Part shown: one piece after another, positions 24,489 through 33,549 of the stretch
Layout: every line of letters starts with the position of its first letter
Numbering within the stretch: position 1 is the first letter of the stretch
Assembly (NCBI GenBank): GCA_017882505.1
Contig: JADGPJ010000002.1
Coordinates: 1-64,000 of the forward strand
Reading direction: 5' to 3'
Length of the DNA: 64,000 nt
Source: Solirubrobacterales bacterium
GTDB lineage: Bacteria; Actinomycetota; Thermoleophilia; Solirubrobacterales; 70-9
Notes under the pieces: generated by a model
Told to the model about the DNA's origin: nothing
Databases searched by the model: none
Seen by the model: the letters and a program-made list of their open reading frames with translations, nothing else
Translations under genes and position numbers: made by a program

Positions 24489-26437
24489 ACGGTCGAGCGG
24501 GTCTTGATGTCCGCCAGAACGTCTTGAGGGAAGCCGGCCACCTGGTCGAGGTCGTCGACCGAGCGGAAGCCGCCGAGACGCTCGCGGTGAGCGAGCAGCC
24601 TGGTCGCCTGGGTGACCGAGAGGTTCTGGGCACGCAGCTCCTCGAAGGTGACCGCGTTGAGGTTGATCTGACCCCCGGCGGCAACCGGAGCGGCCGCGGC
24701 GGGCGGCGGCGAGAACGGCTCGCTCGGCGGCGGCGGAGGTGGCGGCGGTGAGGTCACGGGCGGTGCCGGCGGGGTCATCGGCTCCGGGGCCGCCGGCGGC
24801 GGACCGACGGCGGGCATCGGCGGCGGCGTCGGCTGCTCCGGTGCCGGAGGGAAGGCAGACGGGAGTGGCGGCGTCGGCGGCTCAGGCGCGAAGGCAGGCT
24901 GAGGGGGTTGCGCAGCTGGTTGCGGGGGCGCTGGAGGCATCGGCGGCGCCGGGCCCGCACCCGGCGGTGGGGTGGGCAGCGAGAACTCGGACGTCGCCGG
25001 CGGAGGTGGTGCGGCGCTCGTGCCCTGAACCGAGCGGACGATGGCCTGCTCCGCCTCGATCGCCCGGCGCTCGGCCTCGCGGGCGCGCTCCTCGGCTTCG
25101 GCGACGCTCCGCTGCATCTCCTGGAGACGCTGCTGGCGCGCCTCCTCCTCCGCCTTCAGGCCCTCAAGGCGCTTCGCCTCGGCCGCTCGCTGTTCGGCGG
25201 CTTTGGTGCGTTCGTCGATCTGGCGCAGCTTCTCCTCGGCCTCCGCCATCGAGCGCTCCTGAGCCATGCGTTCGTCCTGCAGCCTCTGCTCGGCGCTGTG
25301 CAGGTCCGGCGGCGGGGGCAGCTGCAGGGCGGCGGGCGGCGGCGGAGCCTGGGCGGGCTCGGGAGAAACGGGGAGCGGCGCCGGCGCCTGCCGTTGAAGG
25401 CCTTCCGCTGCCTCGATCCGGCGATCGGCCTCGGCACGGATGCGCTGCTCCTCGAAGCGGACCTGCTCGACCTTGTCGCGGACCCGCTGTTCAGCGGCGA
25501 CCGGGTCGTACTCCGCCGGCGCCGGGGTGACGGCGCCGGCGACCGGCGGCGGTACTGCCGGGATCGCCGCGGGCTGCTCGACCGCGGCGGGAACCGAGGG
25601 CTGCGCCGGGGGAACGGCCCCGGGCGGCGTCGAGTCGACGACCTGGCCCGCCTGCGCCTGCGCGGGCGCCCTTTCGTTGGCGGCGCGGGCGGCGGCGAGG
25701 CGCTGCTCGGCCATCGCGGCTTCCTGCTTCTGCTTGCCACCGCCGTACTTGATGCCGAAGAACTTCTTCTGCTTCACCGGCGCCGGCTCCGCGACGTCGC
25801 CCGAGACCGCGGGGACTCCCGCGACCGCGGCCGCGCCGGCCGTGGCGCCGGCGGCGGTCGCAGCGGTGGGTGAAGGCTTGCCGCGCTTGCCGGCTCGCTC
25901 TTCCTTGCGACGTTTGACCTCCTCGCGGCGGGCCTGGCGTTTTTCGTTGCGCAGAGCCCGCTGCGTCTCACGTTCGCGTTTGCGCTGCTCCCTGGCGGTC
26001 TCCGGGGCCCATTTGCCCGGCGGCGGCGAGGGCGGAGCCTGGCTCGTTCCGGGTGGAGGCTGCGAGGCGGCCGCGCCCGGGACGGCTGGCAACTCGGTCG
26101 TCGCGGCTCCCTGCGGGCTGCCGGGCGGGGGCGGTGGTGGGGTCAAGCCAGGGGCCGGGGCGGCGGGCGCGGGCGCCGCCTGCGCGGGAGCCAACGGCGA
26201 AGCCGGCACACCAGCCTGCTTCTTCGCCTTCTCCTTGCTGCGCCGCTGGGTGATGCTGACGACCAGGAGCAGCAGGAGGATCGCCACGACCAGGCCGCCG
26301 ACGAAGTAGGCGGTGTGGTCGCTGACGTAGTTGCTGGCCTTGTCCGGGAAGGATTCGGCCTTGGCCTGCGCGGGCGCGACCACCGCAAGCGAGGCGAGCC
26401 CCAGGGCACTCGAGGAAAGAAGTAGTCGGATGCGCAT
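24485..26437 (-). CDS. Proline-rich membrane protein with C-terminal helix-hairpin-helix domain
   Basis: A 650-residue protein. It has a signal peptide at residues 1-24 (RLLLSSSALGLASLAVVAPA) and one membrane helix near 42-62. Basic segments (KQARREEVKRRKEERAGKRG) are followed by long Ala/Pro-rich linkers flanking a coiled coil near 300-480. The end is a ComEA/T2SK-like helix-hairpin-helix, LNAVTFEELRAQNLSVTQAT to the C-terminus. HhH domains bind DNA or partner proteins; the long Pro-rich arms suggest an envelope-spanning or scaffolding protein. Start ATG 26437 is set by the signal peptide. It sits between tmRNA and smpB; function unknown. Confidence 0.7.
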   Translation of the reverse strand: MRIRLLLSSSALGLASLAVVAPAQAKAESFPDKASNYVSDHTAYFVGGLVVAILLLLLVVSITQRRSKEKAKKQAGVPASPLAPAQAAPAPAAPAPGLTPPPPPPGSPQGAATTELPAVPGAAASQPPPGTSQAPPSPPPGKWAPETAREQRKRERETQRALRNEKRQARREEVKRRKEERAGKRGKPSPTAATAAGATAGAAAVAGVPAVSGDVAEPAPVKQKKFFGIKYGGGKQKQEAAMAEQRLAAARAANERAPAQAQAGQVVDSTPPGAVPPAQPSVPAAVEQPAAIPAVPPPVAGAVTPAPAEYDPVAAEQRVRDKVEQVRFEEQRIRAEADRRIEAAEGLQRQAPAPLPVSPEPAQAPPPPAALQLPPPPDLHSAEQRLQDERMAQERSMAEAEEKLRQIDERTKAAEQRAAEAKRLEGLKAEEEARQQRLQEMQRSVAEAEERAREAERRAIEAEQAIVRSVQGTSAAPPPPATSEFSLPTPPPGAGPAPPMPPAPPQPAAQPPQPAFAPEPPTPPLPSAFPPAPEQPTPPPMPAVGPPPAAPEPMTPPAPPVTSPPPPPPPPSEPFSPPPAAAAPVAAGGQINLNAVTFEELRAQNLSVTQATRLLAHRERLGGFRSVDDLDQVAGFPQDVLADIKTRSTV

Positions 26438-26523
26438 TCCCCTGCATCCTTGCATGCGAACCGGCAGTTGCAAGCCTGCACGCGGCTTTGCGGCGGACCG
26501 ACGTTCGAGGCGCCGGCCCGCGT

Positions 26524-27018
26524 TCATCGCATCCGCCCCTTGAACTCGCGCTCCACCTCACGACGAACGTCGCGGTCGGCGATCTCCCGGCGGCGGTCGC
26601 GACCCTCCTTGCCCCGGGCCAGCGCCAGCTCGACCTTGGCCCGCGATCCTTTGAAGTAGATCCGCGTCGGGACCAGCGTCAGGCCTTTCTGAGCCGTTTT
26701 CCCGATCAGCCGCTCGATTTCCGCCCGGTGCAGCAGCAGTTTGCGCGGCCGCTCGGCTTCGTGGGCGTCGCTGTTGGAGAACTCGTAGGGCGGGATGTGG
26801 AGCTTGCGCAACCAGACCTCGCCCTTTTCGACGACGGCATAGGCGTCGGTCATCTGCGCTTTGCCGCTGCGCAGCGCCTTGACCTCGGAGCCCTTCAGCA
26901 CGATCCCGGCCTCGATCTTCTCCACCCATTCGAACTTGTGCCGGGCGCGGCGGTTGGTGACGACGTCGCCGGAAGCTGGCAGGCGCGGCTTCTTGGATTT
27001 CTTCGGGCCCCTAGCCAT
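26524..27018 (-). CDS. smpB: SsrA-binding protein SmpB
   Basis: This 164-residue protein has a conserved core: NRRARHKFEWVEKIEAGIVL, KGSEVKALRSGKAQMTDAYA and IPPYEFSNSDAHEAERPRKL. The basic C-terminal tail (EGRDRRREIADRDVRREVER) enters the decoding centre. SmpB binds the tRNA-like part of tmRNA to free stalled ribosomes. ATG 27018 gives the usual start MARGPKKSKK and overlaps the rnr stop by 8 nt. The partner RNA ssrA is 2.2 kb downstream. Confidence 0.97.
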   Translation of the reverse strand: MARGPKKSKKPRLPASGDVVTNRRARHKFEWVEKIEAGIVLKGSEVKALRSGKAQMTDAYAVVEKGEVWLRKLHIPPYEFSNSDAHEAERPRKLLLHRAEIERLIGKTAQKGLTLVPTRIYFKGSRAKVELALARGKEGRDRRREIADRDVRREVEREFKGRMR

Positions 27019-28600
27019 CGGCGGGCTCCAAGTCGACGCGCCCCCGCCCCACCTCGACGCCGGTGACCCGGACGGCGATCGGGTCACCCAGGCGCACCGT
27101 CGCCCCGGAGCCCCGACCGACCAGCGCCACCTCGGCGCGGTCGAGCTCGTAGCGCTCGCCGGGCAGGCGCCGAGCCGGCAGCATCCCCTCGTAGACGTCG
27201 CCGAGCTCGCCGCCGAAGGAGATGAAGGCCCCGGCCCGGATCACTCCGGAGACCTCCCCCTCGAACCGCGTCTGCGGCCCGCGCTCGCCCAGCTCCCGTT
27301 CGAGCAGGTAGGCGGCGCAGACGTCGTCGGCGCCGCGCTCGATCTTGGCCGACTCGCGCTCCCGGGCCGAGCAGTCGGCGGCGACGTCGCGTGCCTCCTT
27401 CAGCCGCGGCGCCTCCTCCCCCTCCCCCAGTGCCGCCAGCAGCGCCCGGTGCACGACGAGGTCGGGATAGCGGCGGATCGGCGAGGTGAAATGGGTGTAG
27501 GCGGCGCTTCCGAGCCCGGCGTGGCCGCTGTTGCGCTCACTGTAGGCAGCCTGTTTTAGAGAGCGGAGCACGAGCGATGTATACGCCTCGCGGCCGTGTC
27601 CGCGCCGTTTGGCCTCTCGCCGCGCCATCCGGCTCGCCTCGGCCGCCATCTCGCCGGCGCTGCGCGGCGAGAGACCCTGACCGAGGGGCGGGGTCGGGAC
27701 CCCCAGCGCGTCGAGCTGCTCCAGCAGCCGCTCGATCCGGGCCGGGTCGGGCTGGGCGTGGACGCGGTAGATCGCCGGCACCCGGCGGCTCTCCAGCAGC
27801 TGTGCCACCTGCTCGTTGGTGAGGATCATCAGCCGCTCGATCAGCCGGTGCGACTCGGTCTGGGCGACCCCGCGGGCGGCGGTCACGTTGCCCTTGGCGT
27901 CGAAGCGAAACTCCGGCTCGAAGGACTCGACGTCGAGGCTGGTGACGCCGCGATGCTCGCCCAGCCCCGCGGCGACGTCACGGGCGGCCGCAAGCGGTTC
28001 GGCGACCGGCTCCGGCGCCCTCGCGCGGCCCGAGAAGATCGCGTCGAGCTGCTCGTAATCGAGGCGGGCATCGGAGCGGATGCGGCTGCGATAGAAGCGC
28101 GCCGAGCGCGGCTCCGCCCCCGGTCCGAGCTCGATCTCGGCCGTCACCGCGAGGCGGTCGACCCCGGGCGCGAGGCTGCAGGCGTCGCTGCTGAGCGCGT
28201 GCGGCAGCATCGGCTCGACCGCACCTGGGACGTAGGTGCTGTTGGCGCGGCGGCGCGCCTCGACGTCGAGCGGGGTCCCGGGCCGCACGTGCGCGGCGAC
28301 GTCGGCGATGTGGATCCAGACCCTGGCGCCATCCCCCTCTCGCTGGGCTGAGACCGCGTCGTCGAAGTCGCGGGCGGTGGCCGGGTCGACGGTGAAGGTC
28401 TGCAGCGCGGTCAGGTCCCGGCGCGGGCCGGAGTCGCGCTCGGCCGCCTCCGCCGCCCGCGAGGCCTCGACCTCGAGCGAGGCGCGAAAGCCGCCGAAGC
28501 CGAGCTGCTCGCGGAGCATCACCTCGACCGCGTCGCGGGCCCGCGGGACCTCGCGGCGCTGAGCGCGCGGGGTCGCCGATCGGCGCCGAGCGCCGCTCAA
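27011..28600 (-). CDS. rnr: RNase II/R-family exoribonuclease
   Basis: This 529-residue RNB-family 3'-5' exonuclease carries the catalytic Asp cluster in FTVDPATARDFDDAVSAQRE (near residues 68-87). HIADVAAHVRPGTPLDVEA and YTHFTSPIRRYPDLVVHRAL are typical of the RNB domain, and a C-terminal S1 domain follows (GEVSGVIRAGAFISFGGELG). It lacks the N-terminal cold-shock domains of E. coli RNase R, as in other short actinobacterial versions. The start is TTG 28600, overlapping the protease gene stop. RNase R degrades defective mRNAs released by trans-translation, which fits linkage to smpB and ssrA. Confidence 0.93.
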   Translation of the reverse strand: MSGARRRSATPRAQRREVPRARDAVEVMLREQLGFGGFRASLEVEASRAAEAAERDSGPRRDLTALQTFTVDPATARDFDDAVSAQREGDGARVWIHIADVAAHVRPGTPLDVEARRRANSTYVPGAVEPMLPHALSSDACSLAPGVDRLAVTAEIELGPGAEPRSARFYRSRIRSDARLDYEQLDAIFSGRARAPEPVAEPLAAARDVAAGLGEHRGVTSLDVESFEPEFRFDAKGNVTAARGVAQTESHRLIERLMILTNEQVAQLLESRRVPAIYRVHAQPDPARIERLLEQLDALGVPTPPLGQGLSPRSAGEMAAEASRMARREAKRRGHGREAYTSLVLRSLKQAAYSERNSGHAGLGSAAYTHFTSPIRRYPDLVVHRALLAALGEGEEAPRLKEARDVAADCSARERESAKIERGADDVCAAYLLERELGERGPQTRFEGEVSGVIRAGAFISFGGELGDVYEGMLPARRLPGERYELDRAEVALVGRGSGATVRLGDPIAVRVTGVEVGRGRVDLEPADG

Positions 28601-29787
28601 CCTTCGGCCCGACCCGCGAGAACGCCGAACGCCCGCTGCTTCCCCTCGTCGACCTTGGTTTCCGGATCGTCGCTGGCCCGCACGTCGGGATGGATGCCGT
28701 GGCTCTTGGCGAGGTTGACGCCATTGGGAGTGAAGTACTCACCCACCGTCAGCTTCAGCGCACCGCCGTTGGAGAGGTCCTTCGTCTCTTGGAAGACGCC
28801 CTTGCCATAGGAGCGGGTGCCGACCACGGTCGCGCCGCCGTCATCGGCGAGCGCCGCGGTGAGGATCTCCGCCGCGGAGGCGGTGTTGCGGTTGATCAGG
28901 ACGGCGAGCGGGACCTTCGAGACGTCGCCGCCGGCGGTCTTGTGGACGCTGTGACCCTGGGTGCGGGAGTTGGTCGAGACGACCACTTCGTCTTCCGGCA
29001 GGAAGACGCTGGCGCTCAGCACCGCCTCCTCGAGCAGCCCGCCGGGGTTGCCCCGCAGGTCGAGGACGATCCCTTCGGCCCCTTCCCCCTGGACTTCTTC
29101 CACCGCTTCCGCCAGCTCGGCGTGGGCGCCTTCGCTGAAAGTCAGCATGCGGACATAGCCGAGCTTGCGACCATCGACTTTCTTCGTCTGGCTGCTGACG
29201 TTCGGCAGCGAGACTTCGGCCCGGGTCAGCGTCAGCTCGCGGACCTCGCCGGTCTTGGCGTCGAGCACGCCGACCGTGACCGTGGTGCCCTCGGGGCCTT
29301 TGATCAGCGCGGTCGCTGCGGTGCTGGAGAGGCCGGCGATCGACTTGCCGGCGACCGAGACGACGGTGTCGCCCGCTTCGATCCCGGCTTCGGCGGCGGG
29401 GGAGCCCGGGAAGACGCGCGCGACGCGCAGGCCGCGTTTGACTTCGATCACCGAGAGCCCGATCCCGGAGAAGTGACCTTCGATCTCCTGGTTGAAGCTT
29501 TCCAGGGCTTCCGGCGAGAAGTAGTCGGAGAAGCGGTCGTCGTGGCGCCGGCGCAGCTCCCGGATCATGCCCTGCAGGGAGGAGTTGCCGAGCTCGGCCT
29601 TGCCGACCGGGCGGTAGTAGTTGTCCTCGATCACTTCGGCCGCTTCGGCGGTCAGCCCGGCCGGTTCGCCGACGAAGGCGTCGCGCACGAAGCCGGGCAG
29701 GCCAGACGGATGGCCGCCGAGCCAGAGGCCGGCGCAGAGGAAGGCGATCAGCGCCGCGGCGAACGCCACGGCCCCGCGTGCTCTCAC
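28597..29787 (-). CDS. ctpA: S41-family C-terminal processing protease
   Basis: This 396-residue exported serine protease has a membrane anchor at residues 6-24 and a PDZ domain near 105-190 (FSGIGLSVIEVKRGLRVARV). The S41 catalytic core has YVRMLTFSEG, LDLRGNPGGLLEEAV, the nucleophile Ser in NRNTASAAEILTAAL, and Lys in GTRSYGKGVFQ. CtpA-type proteases trim envelope proteins and cell-wall hydrolase activators. It lies just downstream of ftsEX (8-nt gap). FtsEX controls peptidoglycan hydrolases in other bacteria, so the grouping points to cell-wall remodelling. Confidence 0.93.
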   Translation of the reverse strand: MRARGAVAFAAALIAFLCAGLWLGGHPSGLPGFVRDAFVGEPAGLTAEAAEVIEDNYYRPVGKAELGNSSLQGMIRELRRRHDDRFSDYFSPEALESFNQEIEGHFSGIGLSVIEVKRGLRVARVFPGSPAAEAGIEAGDTVVSVAGKSIAGLSSTAATALIKGPEGTTVTVGVLDAKTGEVRELTLTRAEVSLPNVSSQTKKVDGRKLGYVRMLTFSEGAHAELAEAVEEVQGEGAEGIVLDLRGNPGGLLEEAVLSASVFLPEDEVVVSTNSRTQGHSVHKTAGGDVSKVPLAVLINRNTASAAEILTAALADDGGATVVGTRSYGKGVFQETKDLSNGGALKLTVGEYFTPNGVNLAKSHGIHPDVRASDDPETKVDEGKQRAFGVLAGRAEG

Positions 29788-29794
29788 GAGCGCC

Positions 29795-30712
29795 TCAGAC
29801 CTTGAGGAAGCGCCGCAGGGTGACGCCGGACCCGATCGTCGAGACCAGCACCGCGGCGGCGAAGAGGATCGCGATCATCGCCGGGAAGTTCAGCGTGCTG
29901 TTGTTCTGCGCCGCCAGGAAGGAGAACGTGTTGCTGAGGGGGTCGACGATCGTGATCTTCCCGAGCCACAGAATCAGTATGGCCACCAGGCCTCCGGTGA
30001 AGCCGACGACGACGCCCTCGATCATGAACGGCCAGCGGATGAACCAGCGGGTGGCGCCGACGAGGCGCATCACCTCCACCTCGCGGCGACGGGTGTAGAT
30101 CGAAAGCCGGATCGTGTTGCTGACCAGCATCAGCGAGGCGAGGATCAGCAGCACGGTGATCACCGTGAGGACGATCTTCAGGGCGCTGGTGACCTGGGCG
30201 ATTTTGCTCGATTCGTCCTGGCGATCGAAGATCTTGTCGATGATCGAGGAGATCGGCTGCGGTTTGCCGTTGGGCCCGGTCGGGATGATCGCGGCGCGGA
30301 TCCCGGCCAGGTTGGCGGCGTCGTCGGGGATGATTTTGAAGCTCGCCGGCAGCGGGTTTTCGTTCAGCTGCGAAGTCAGTTCCTTGCTCTTGTCCGCGCC
30401 CAGCGTTTCCTTCAGTTCCTTGAGGGCCTGCGATTTGGTGATCAACTCGACCGAATCGACGTGCGGAATCGCTTTCAGTTCCTTTTCCAGGGAGACGATT
30501 TCGGCATGCGTCGCGTCGGCGTAGAGGGCGACCTGGAAGTTCAGCTCGCCTCGCACCTGATCGCTCTTGGCCTGCGCCGTCTGGAAGATCGGGATCAGGA
30601 CGCCGAGCAGGACCACGGTGACGACCGTGGTTATGATCGCGGCGAGACTCGGCGCGGCGTTCCGACGCAGGGCGCGGATCGCCTCCTGGAGGAAGAAGAT
30701 CAGGCGCGACAT
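29795..30712 (-). CDS. ftsX: Cell division protein FtsX
   Basis: This 305-residue membrane protein has a short cytoplasmic start and TM1 near residues 22-44. A large extracellular loop (about 50-175) has a conserved ALYADATHAEIVSLEKELKA start. Three more helices follow, with the ExxR-like cytoplasmic piece TRRREVEVMRLVGATRWFIR. FtsX forms an ABC-type mechanotransmitter with FtsE that regulates peptidoglycan hydrolysis at the septum. It overlaps ftsE by 1 nt (TGATG). The outer loop uses more GAA, AAA and TTC codons than neighbouring cytoplasmic genes. Confidence 0.95.
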   Translation of the reverse strand: MSRLIFFLQEAIRALRRNAAPSLAAIITTVVTVVLLGVLIPIFQTAQAKSDQVRGELNFQVALYADATHAEIVSLEKELKAIPHVDSVELITKSQALKELKETLGADKSKELTSQLNENPLPASFKIIPDDAANLAGIRAAIIPTGPNGKPQPISSIIDKIFDRQDESSKIAQVTSALKIVLTVITVLLILASLMLVSNTIRLSIYTRRREVEVMRLVGATRWFIRWPFMIEGVVVGFTGGLVAILILWLGKITIVDPLSNTFSFLAAQNNSTLNFPAMIAILFAAAVLVSTIGSGVTLRRFLKV

Positions 30713-31584
30713 CAGATCAGCGCGTCTTGGCCGTGGCCGTTGGACTGACCCTCACCCTGGTGGCCGACGCCCATCTCGGCCCGCATCCGCAGGCCGAATT
30801 CGGTCGTCGACTCCTCGGTGTAGCCGCCGCTGACCTCGTCGCGGACGACACGGCCCTCGTAGAGCTCGACCACCCGACGCTGCATGTTGTCGACCATCTC
30901 GCGGTCATGGGTGACGACAAGGACCGTGGTGCCGGTCTTGTTGATCCGGTAGAGCAGCTGCATGACCCCGATCGAGGTGACGGGGTCGAGGTTGCCGCTG
31001 GGCTCGTCGGCGAGCAGCAACGGCGGGTGGTTGACGAAGGCGCGGGCAATCGAGACGCGCTGCTGCTCGCCGCCCGAGAGCTGATCGGGGTAGCTGTGAA
31101 GCTTGGTCGAGAGGCCGACGAGGCGCAGCGTCTGCGGCACCTGCTCGCGGATTTCGGCGCGGCTGGCGCCGATCACCTGCAGCGCGTAGGCAACGTTGTC
31201 GTAGACGGTGCGGTCGGGGAGCAGCTTGAAATCCTGGAAGACGGTGCCGATGTTGCGCCGCAGCTGCGGGATCTTCTTCTCCGGCAGAGCGCCGATGTCG
31301 CGGCCGGCGATCTTGACCGTCCCCTCCGTCGTCGCCAGCTCGCGGATCAGCATCTTGATCAGGGTCGACTTGCCGCAACCGGTCGGGCCGACCAGGAAGA
31401 CGAACTCGCCGCGGCCGATCGCCAGCGAGACCCGGTCGAGGGCCATGTGGCCCCCCGCGTAGACCTTGGTCACGTCGTTGAGCTCGACGATCGGCGCCCG
31501 GCGGCCGCGGGGCCGCCGCGGCTCGTCGTCACGGGGTTGTCTCTTCTTCGATCTCGCCATAGGGGGATTGGGTTCGGCGGACAC
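30712..31584 (-). CDS. ftsE: Cell division ATP-binding protein FtsE
   Basis: This 290-residue ABC ATPase has Walker [30 protein letters not shown] (Q-loop of FtsE type), [15 protein letters not shown] and Walker [14 protein letters not shown]. There is a 30-residue basic N-terminal extension and a C-terminal tail of about 45 residues beyond normal FtsE. I chose GTG 31584 because AAGGAG lies 7 nt upstream; ATG 31560 is the alternative. It partners FtsX in the next gene. prfB, often beside ftsE, is at 46 kb here. Confidence 0.94.
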   Translation of the reverse strand: MSAEPNPPMARSKKRQPRDDEPRRPRGRRAPIVELNDVTKVYAGGHMALDRVSLAIGRGEFVFLVGPTGCGKSTLIKMLIRELATTEGTVKIAGRDIGALPEKKIPQLRRNIGTVFQDFKLLPDRTVYDNVAYALQVIGASRAEIREQVPQTLRLVGLSTKLHSYPDQLSGGEQQRVSIARAFVNHPPLLLADEPSGNLDPVTSIGVMQLLYRINKTGTTVLVVTHDREMVDNMQRRVVELYEGRVVRDEVSGGYTEESTTEFGLRMRAEMGVGHQGEGQSNGHGQDALI

Positions 31585-31702
31585 AGGGTGACTCCTTCGC
31601 ACCTTCGGCCGCGCAAGACTGCGCCCATCTCGGATTGGTGAAATCTTAGCGAACCGTTAGCGATTGCTCATATCTACCGGTTGCCCCCAGGCCGCACCGT
31701 CG

Positions 31703-32011
31703 TCAGGAGGAGCTGGTGACGACCGGTTCGATTTCTTCTTCGGCGACCGCTTCGGCTGCTTCTTCGGCTTCGGCTGCGGTCGTTTCGGCGGCTTCCGCGC
31801 TCGCGGCCTTGCCGGTCGCGACAGAGGATCGCTGGAGAGCGGTGCTAGCCGAGCCGGCGCTGGCGCTGAGTTGGAAGGTGAGAAGCGCGAAGAGCACCGC
31901 GAACAGGGAGAACGACCCGTAGATCACCGCCCGCGGGCCCGGGCGCCGGGATCGGGACGAGCGCGGAGTCTGGGACGGGCGTCGCGGGAGGTTCGGTTCT
32001 GGGTGGGACAT
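31703..32011 (-). CDS. Small membrane-anchored protein with PVVT tail (paralogue of 35208-35498)
   Basis: A 102-residue protein. The cytoplasmic start is basic; a single helix at about residues 26-48 follows the pattern RRPGPRAVIYGSFSLFAVLF, continuing ALLTFQLS. The outer tail is rich in Ala, Glu and Thr and ends EIEPVVTSSS. The helix and ending closely match the protein at 35208-35498, so the two are paralogues. No enzymatic motif is visible. It is monocistronic, and its upstream region has the same 11-bp-phased hexamers found at the flavin-operon promoter. Confidence 0.65.
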   Translation of the reverse strand: MSHPEPNLPRRPSQTPRSSRSRRPGPRAVIYGSFSLFAVLFALLTFQLSASAGSASTALQRSSVATGKAASAEAAETTAAEAEEAAEAVAEEEIEPVVTSSS

Positions 32012-32068
32012 CGGGCTCCTTCGGGGTAGCGGTACCCCCGCAGGGTGAGAGCGGTGGATAACACCGGC

Positions 32069-32096
32069 CTGAAGCCCGTGTGAGAGTGCTCTGAGA
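32069..32096 (-). promoter_or_regulatory. Candidate response-regulator box (three 11-bp repeats)
   Basis: CTGAAG (32069), GTGAGA (32080) and CTGAGA (32091) start exactly 11 bp apart on the plus strand, 58-85 nt upstream of the start at 32011. The layout is that of OmpR-family operators. Similar sets precede three other genes of this locus in the same orientation. Confidence 0.5.
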
Positions 32097-32102
32097 ATCG
32101 AA

Positions 32103-32146
32103 GAGCTCGCACTCTCGCCCCAGCAGACGGGGAAAAGTGCGAGCTC
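32103..32146 (-). terminator. Hairpin terminator after the flavin/ferredoxin operon
   Basis: GAGCTCGCACT (32103-32113) and AGTGCGAGCTC (32136-32146) are perfect 11-bp inverted arms, with an inner CCCC/GGGG stem. It lies 12 nt after the ferredoxin stop on the minus strand. There is no U-run. Confidence 0.6.
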
Positions 32147-32158
32147 GAGCGGGCGGGC

Positions 32159-32365
32159 TCAGGGGAAAACCGCCTCCCCCGTCTCATCGTCGACGACGGA
32201 GATCGCCACCGCCGGACAGGACTCGGCCGCCTTCAAGATCAGCTCCGGCGGTCCGCTGCCGATCACCACGGCTACGTCCTCGAGCTGGAACACCTCCGGG
32301 GCCACCTCGACGCAGTCGCCGTGGGCGCTGCACTCGTACGGGTCCACCACTGGGACGTAGGTCAT
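32159..32365 (-). CDS. Small ferredoxin with CxxHxxC cluster motif
   Basis: This 68-residue ferredoxin has cluster ligands in YECSAHGDCVEVAPEVFQL (C-x2-H-x2-C) and a distant CP in ESCPAVAISV. The usual second Cys of a 4Fe-4S site is replaced by His, the pattern of mycobacterial and streptomycete single-cluster ferredoxins (often 3Fe-4S) that serve P450s and related enzymes. It is the last gene of a six-gene operon, overlapping the reductase stop by 4 nt. Its likely electron donor is that reductase; the acceptor could be the membrane cytochrome or a P450 such as the one at 18.5 kb. Confidence 0.9.
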   Translation of the reverse strand: MTYVPVVDPYECSAHGDCVEVAPEVFQLEDVAVVIGSGPPELILKAAESCPAVAISVVDDETGEAVFP

Positions 32366-33549
32366 GCCACTTCCTCCTTTGGTTCGGGGGCAAACCTGTC
32401 GCTGCCCTCTATGCGCCTACGCAAGGCGGGGATCGAGCGCGGCCGGCCGACCGCCAGGCCGGCGACGGGAACGCCACTGCGGGTGAAGAGCGCCTCGAAG
32501 TCGCGCTCGGCGGGATCGCCGTCGAGGACGACGGCGTCGCCGAGGTGGGGATGCCCCACGCACTGGATCCGCATCCCGTACTGGTCGCTCCAGAAGCTCG
32601 GCAGCGGCGGCGTGCCCGGGTACTCGCCGATCATCGCCTTTGCCGCTGCGGCGCCCTGCCAGGCGGCGGCGTCCCAGTGCTCGGTGCGGGAGTGGACGCC
32701 GAAGCGCGGGTCGAAGGGGACGCAGGCGTCGCCGGCGGCGAAGACGTCGGGCAGGCCGGTACGACCGCAGGTGTCGACGTGGACGCCGCCCTCGTCGAGG
32801 CCGCTTCCCCGCAGCCACCGGGTCGCGGGGGCGGTGCCGACGCCGACGACGACCGCGTCGCACTCGAACCTGCGGCCGTCGGCGAGGATCAGCTCCTCCA
32901 CCCTCTCGCCGCCGCGGGCGCTCTCCAGCATCGCGCCGGTGATCACCCGCACGCCCTCTTCGAGATGGAGATCGGCGAACCAGCGCCCGAGGTGGGCGCC
33001 GACGATCGGCTCGAGCGGCGTATCGAGCGCCTCGATGATCGTCACCTCGACGCCGAGGTGACGCGCGGTCGCCGCCACCTCCTGGCCGATGAAGCCGGCA
33101 CCGACGATCGCCAGGCGAGCGCCCGGCACCAGTTCGGCCCGCAACCGCCGGGCGTCGGCCAGGGTCCGCAGCGCATGGACGTTGGCGTGGTCGAGGAAGG
33201 GAAGCCGTCGCGGCCCGCTGCCGGTGGCGATCAGCAGCTTCCCGTATTCGAGCGCCACGCCGCAGTCGAGGAGGACCGTCCGCGCCTGCGGATCGAGCGC
33301 CTCGGCACGGACGCCGAGCAGGAGCTCGATTCCTTTCTCCTCATACCACCAGGCCGGCCGGTAGGAGACCGACTCGTCCTCGGCGCCGCCCGCCAGCACC
33401 TGCTTCGACAACGGCGGCCGGTCGTAGGGCGGGTCGGGCTCGGCGCAGACGATGCGAATCGGTGCCTCGTAGCCGCGGCGACGGAGGGTCTCGGCGGCGC
33501 GCTGCGCCGCCAGGCCCCCGCCCACCATCACCACACCAGGGTCTTTCAT
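32362..33549 (-). CDS. FAD-dependent NAD(P)H:ferredoxin reductase
   Basis: This 395-residue flavoprotein is of putidaredoxin/rubredoxin reductase type. The FAD-binding start is VVMVGGGLAAQRAAETLRRR and the NAD(P) site is LAIVGAGFIGQEVAATARHL near residue 145. The second FAD contact is GLPDVFAAGDACVPFD, and a C-terminal reductase domain follows. A strong GAGGAGG precedes ATG 33549; the open frame continues upstream but only as a shadow. It overlaps the ferredoxin gene by 4 nt and the membrane cytochrome gene by 1 nt, so electrons probably pass NAD(P)H-FAD-ferredoxin within this operon. Confidence 0.93.
   Translation of the reverse strand: MKDPGVVMVGGGLAAQRAAETLRRRGYEAPIRIVCAEPDPPYDRPPLSKQVLAGGAEDESVSYRPAWWYEEKGIELLLGVRAEALDPQARTVLLDCGVALEYGKLLIATGSGPRRLPFLDHANVHALRTLADARRLRAELVPGARLAIVGAGFIGQEVAATARHLGVEVTIIEALDTPLEPIVGAHLGRWFADLHLEEGVRVITGAMLESARGGERVEELILADGRRFECDAVVVGVGTAPATRWLRGSGLDEGGVHVDTCGRTGLPDVFAAGDACVPFDPRFGVHSRTEHWDAAAWQGAAAAKAMIGEYPGTPPLPSFWSDQYGMRIQCVGHPHLGDAVVLDGDPAERDFEALFTRSGVPVAGLAVGRPRSIPALRRRIEGSDRFAPEPKEEVA

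Noticed and set aside
24739..25873. Long plus-strand open frames opposite the HhH protein
   Set aside because: They arise from the Ala/Pro-rich composition of the minus-strand gene and lack a ribosome site or family pattern.
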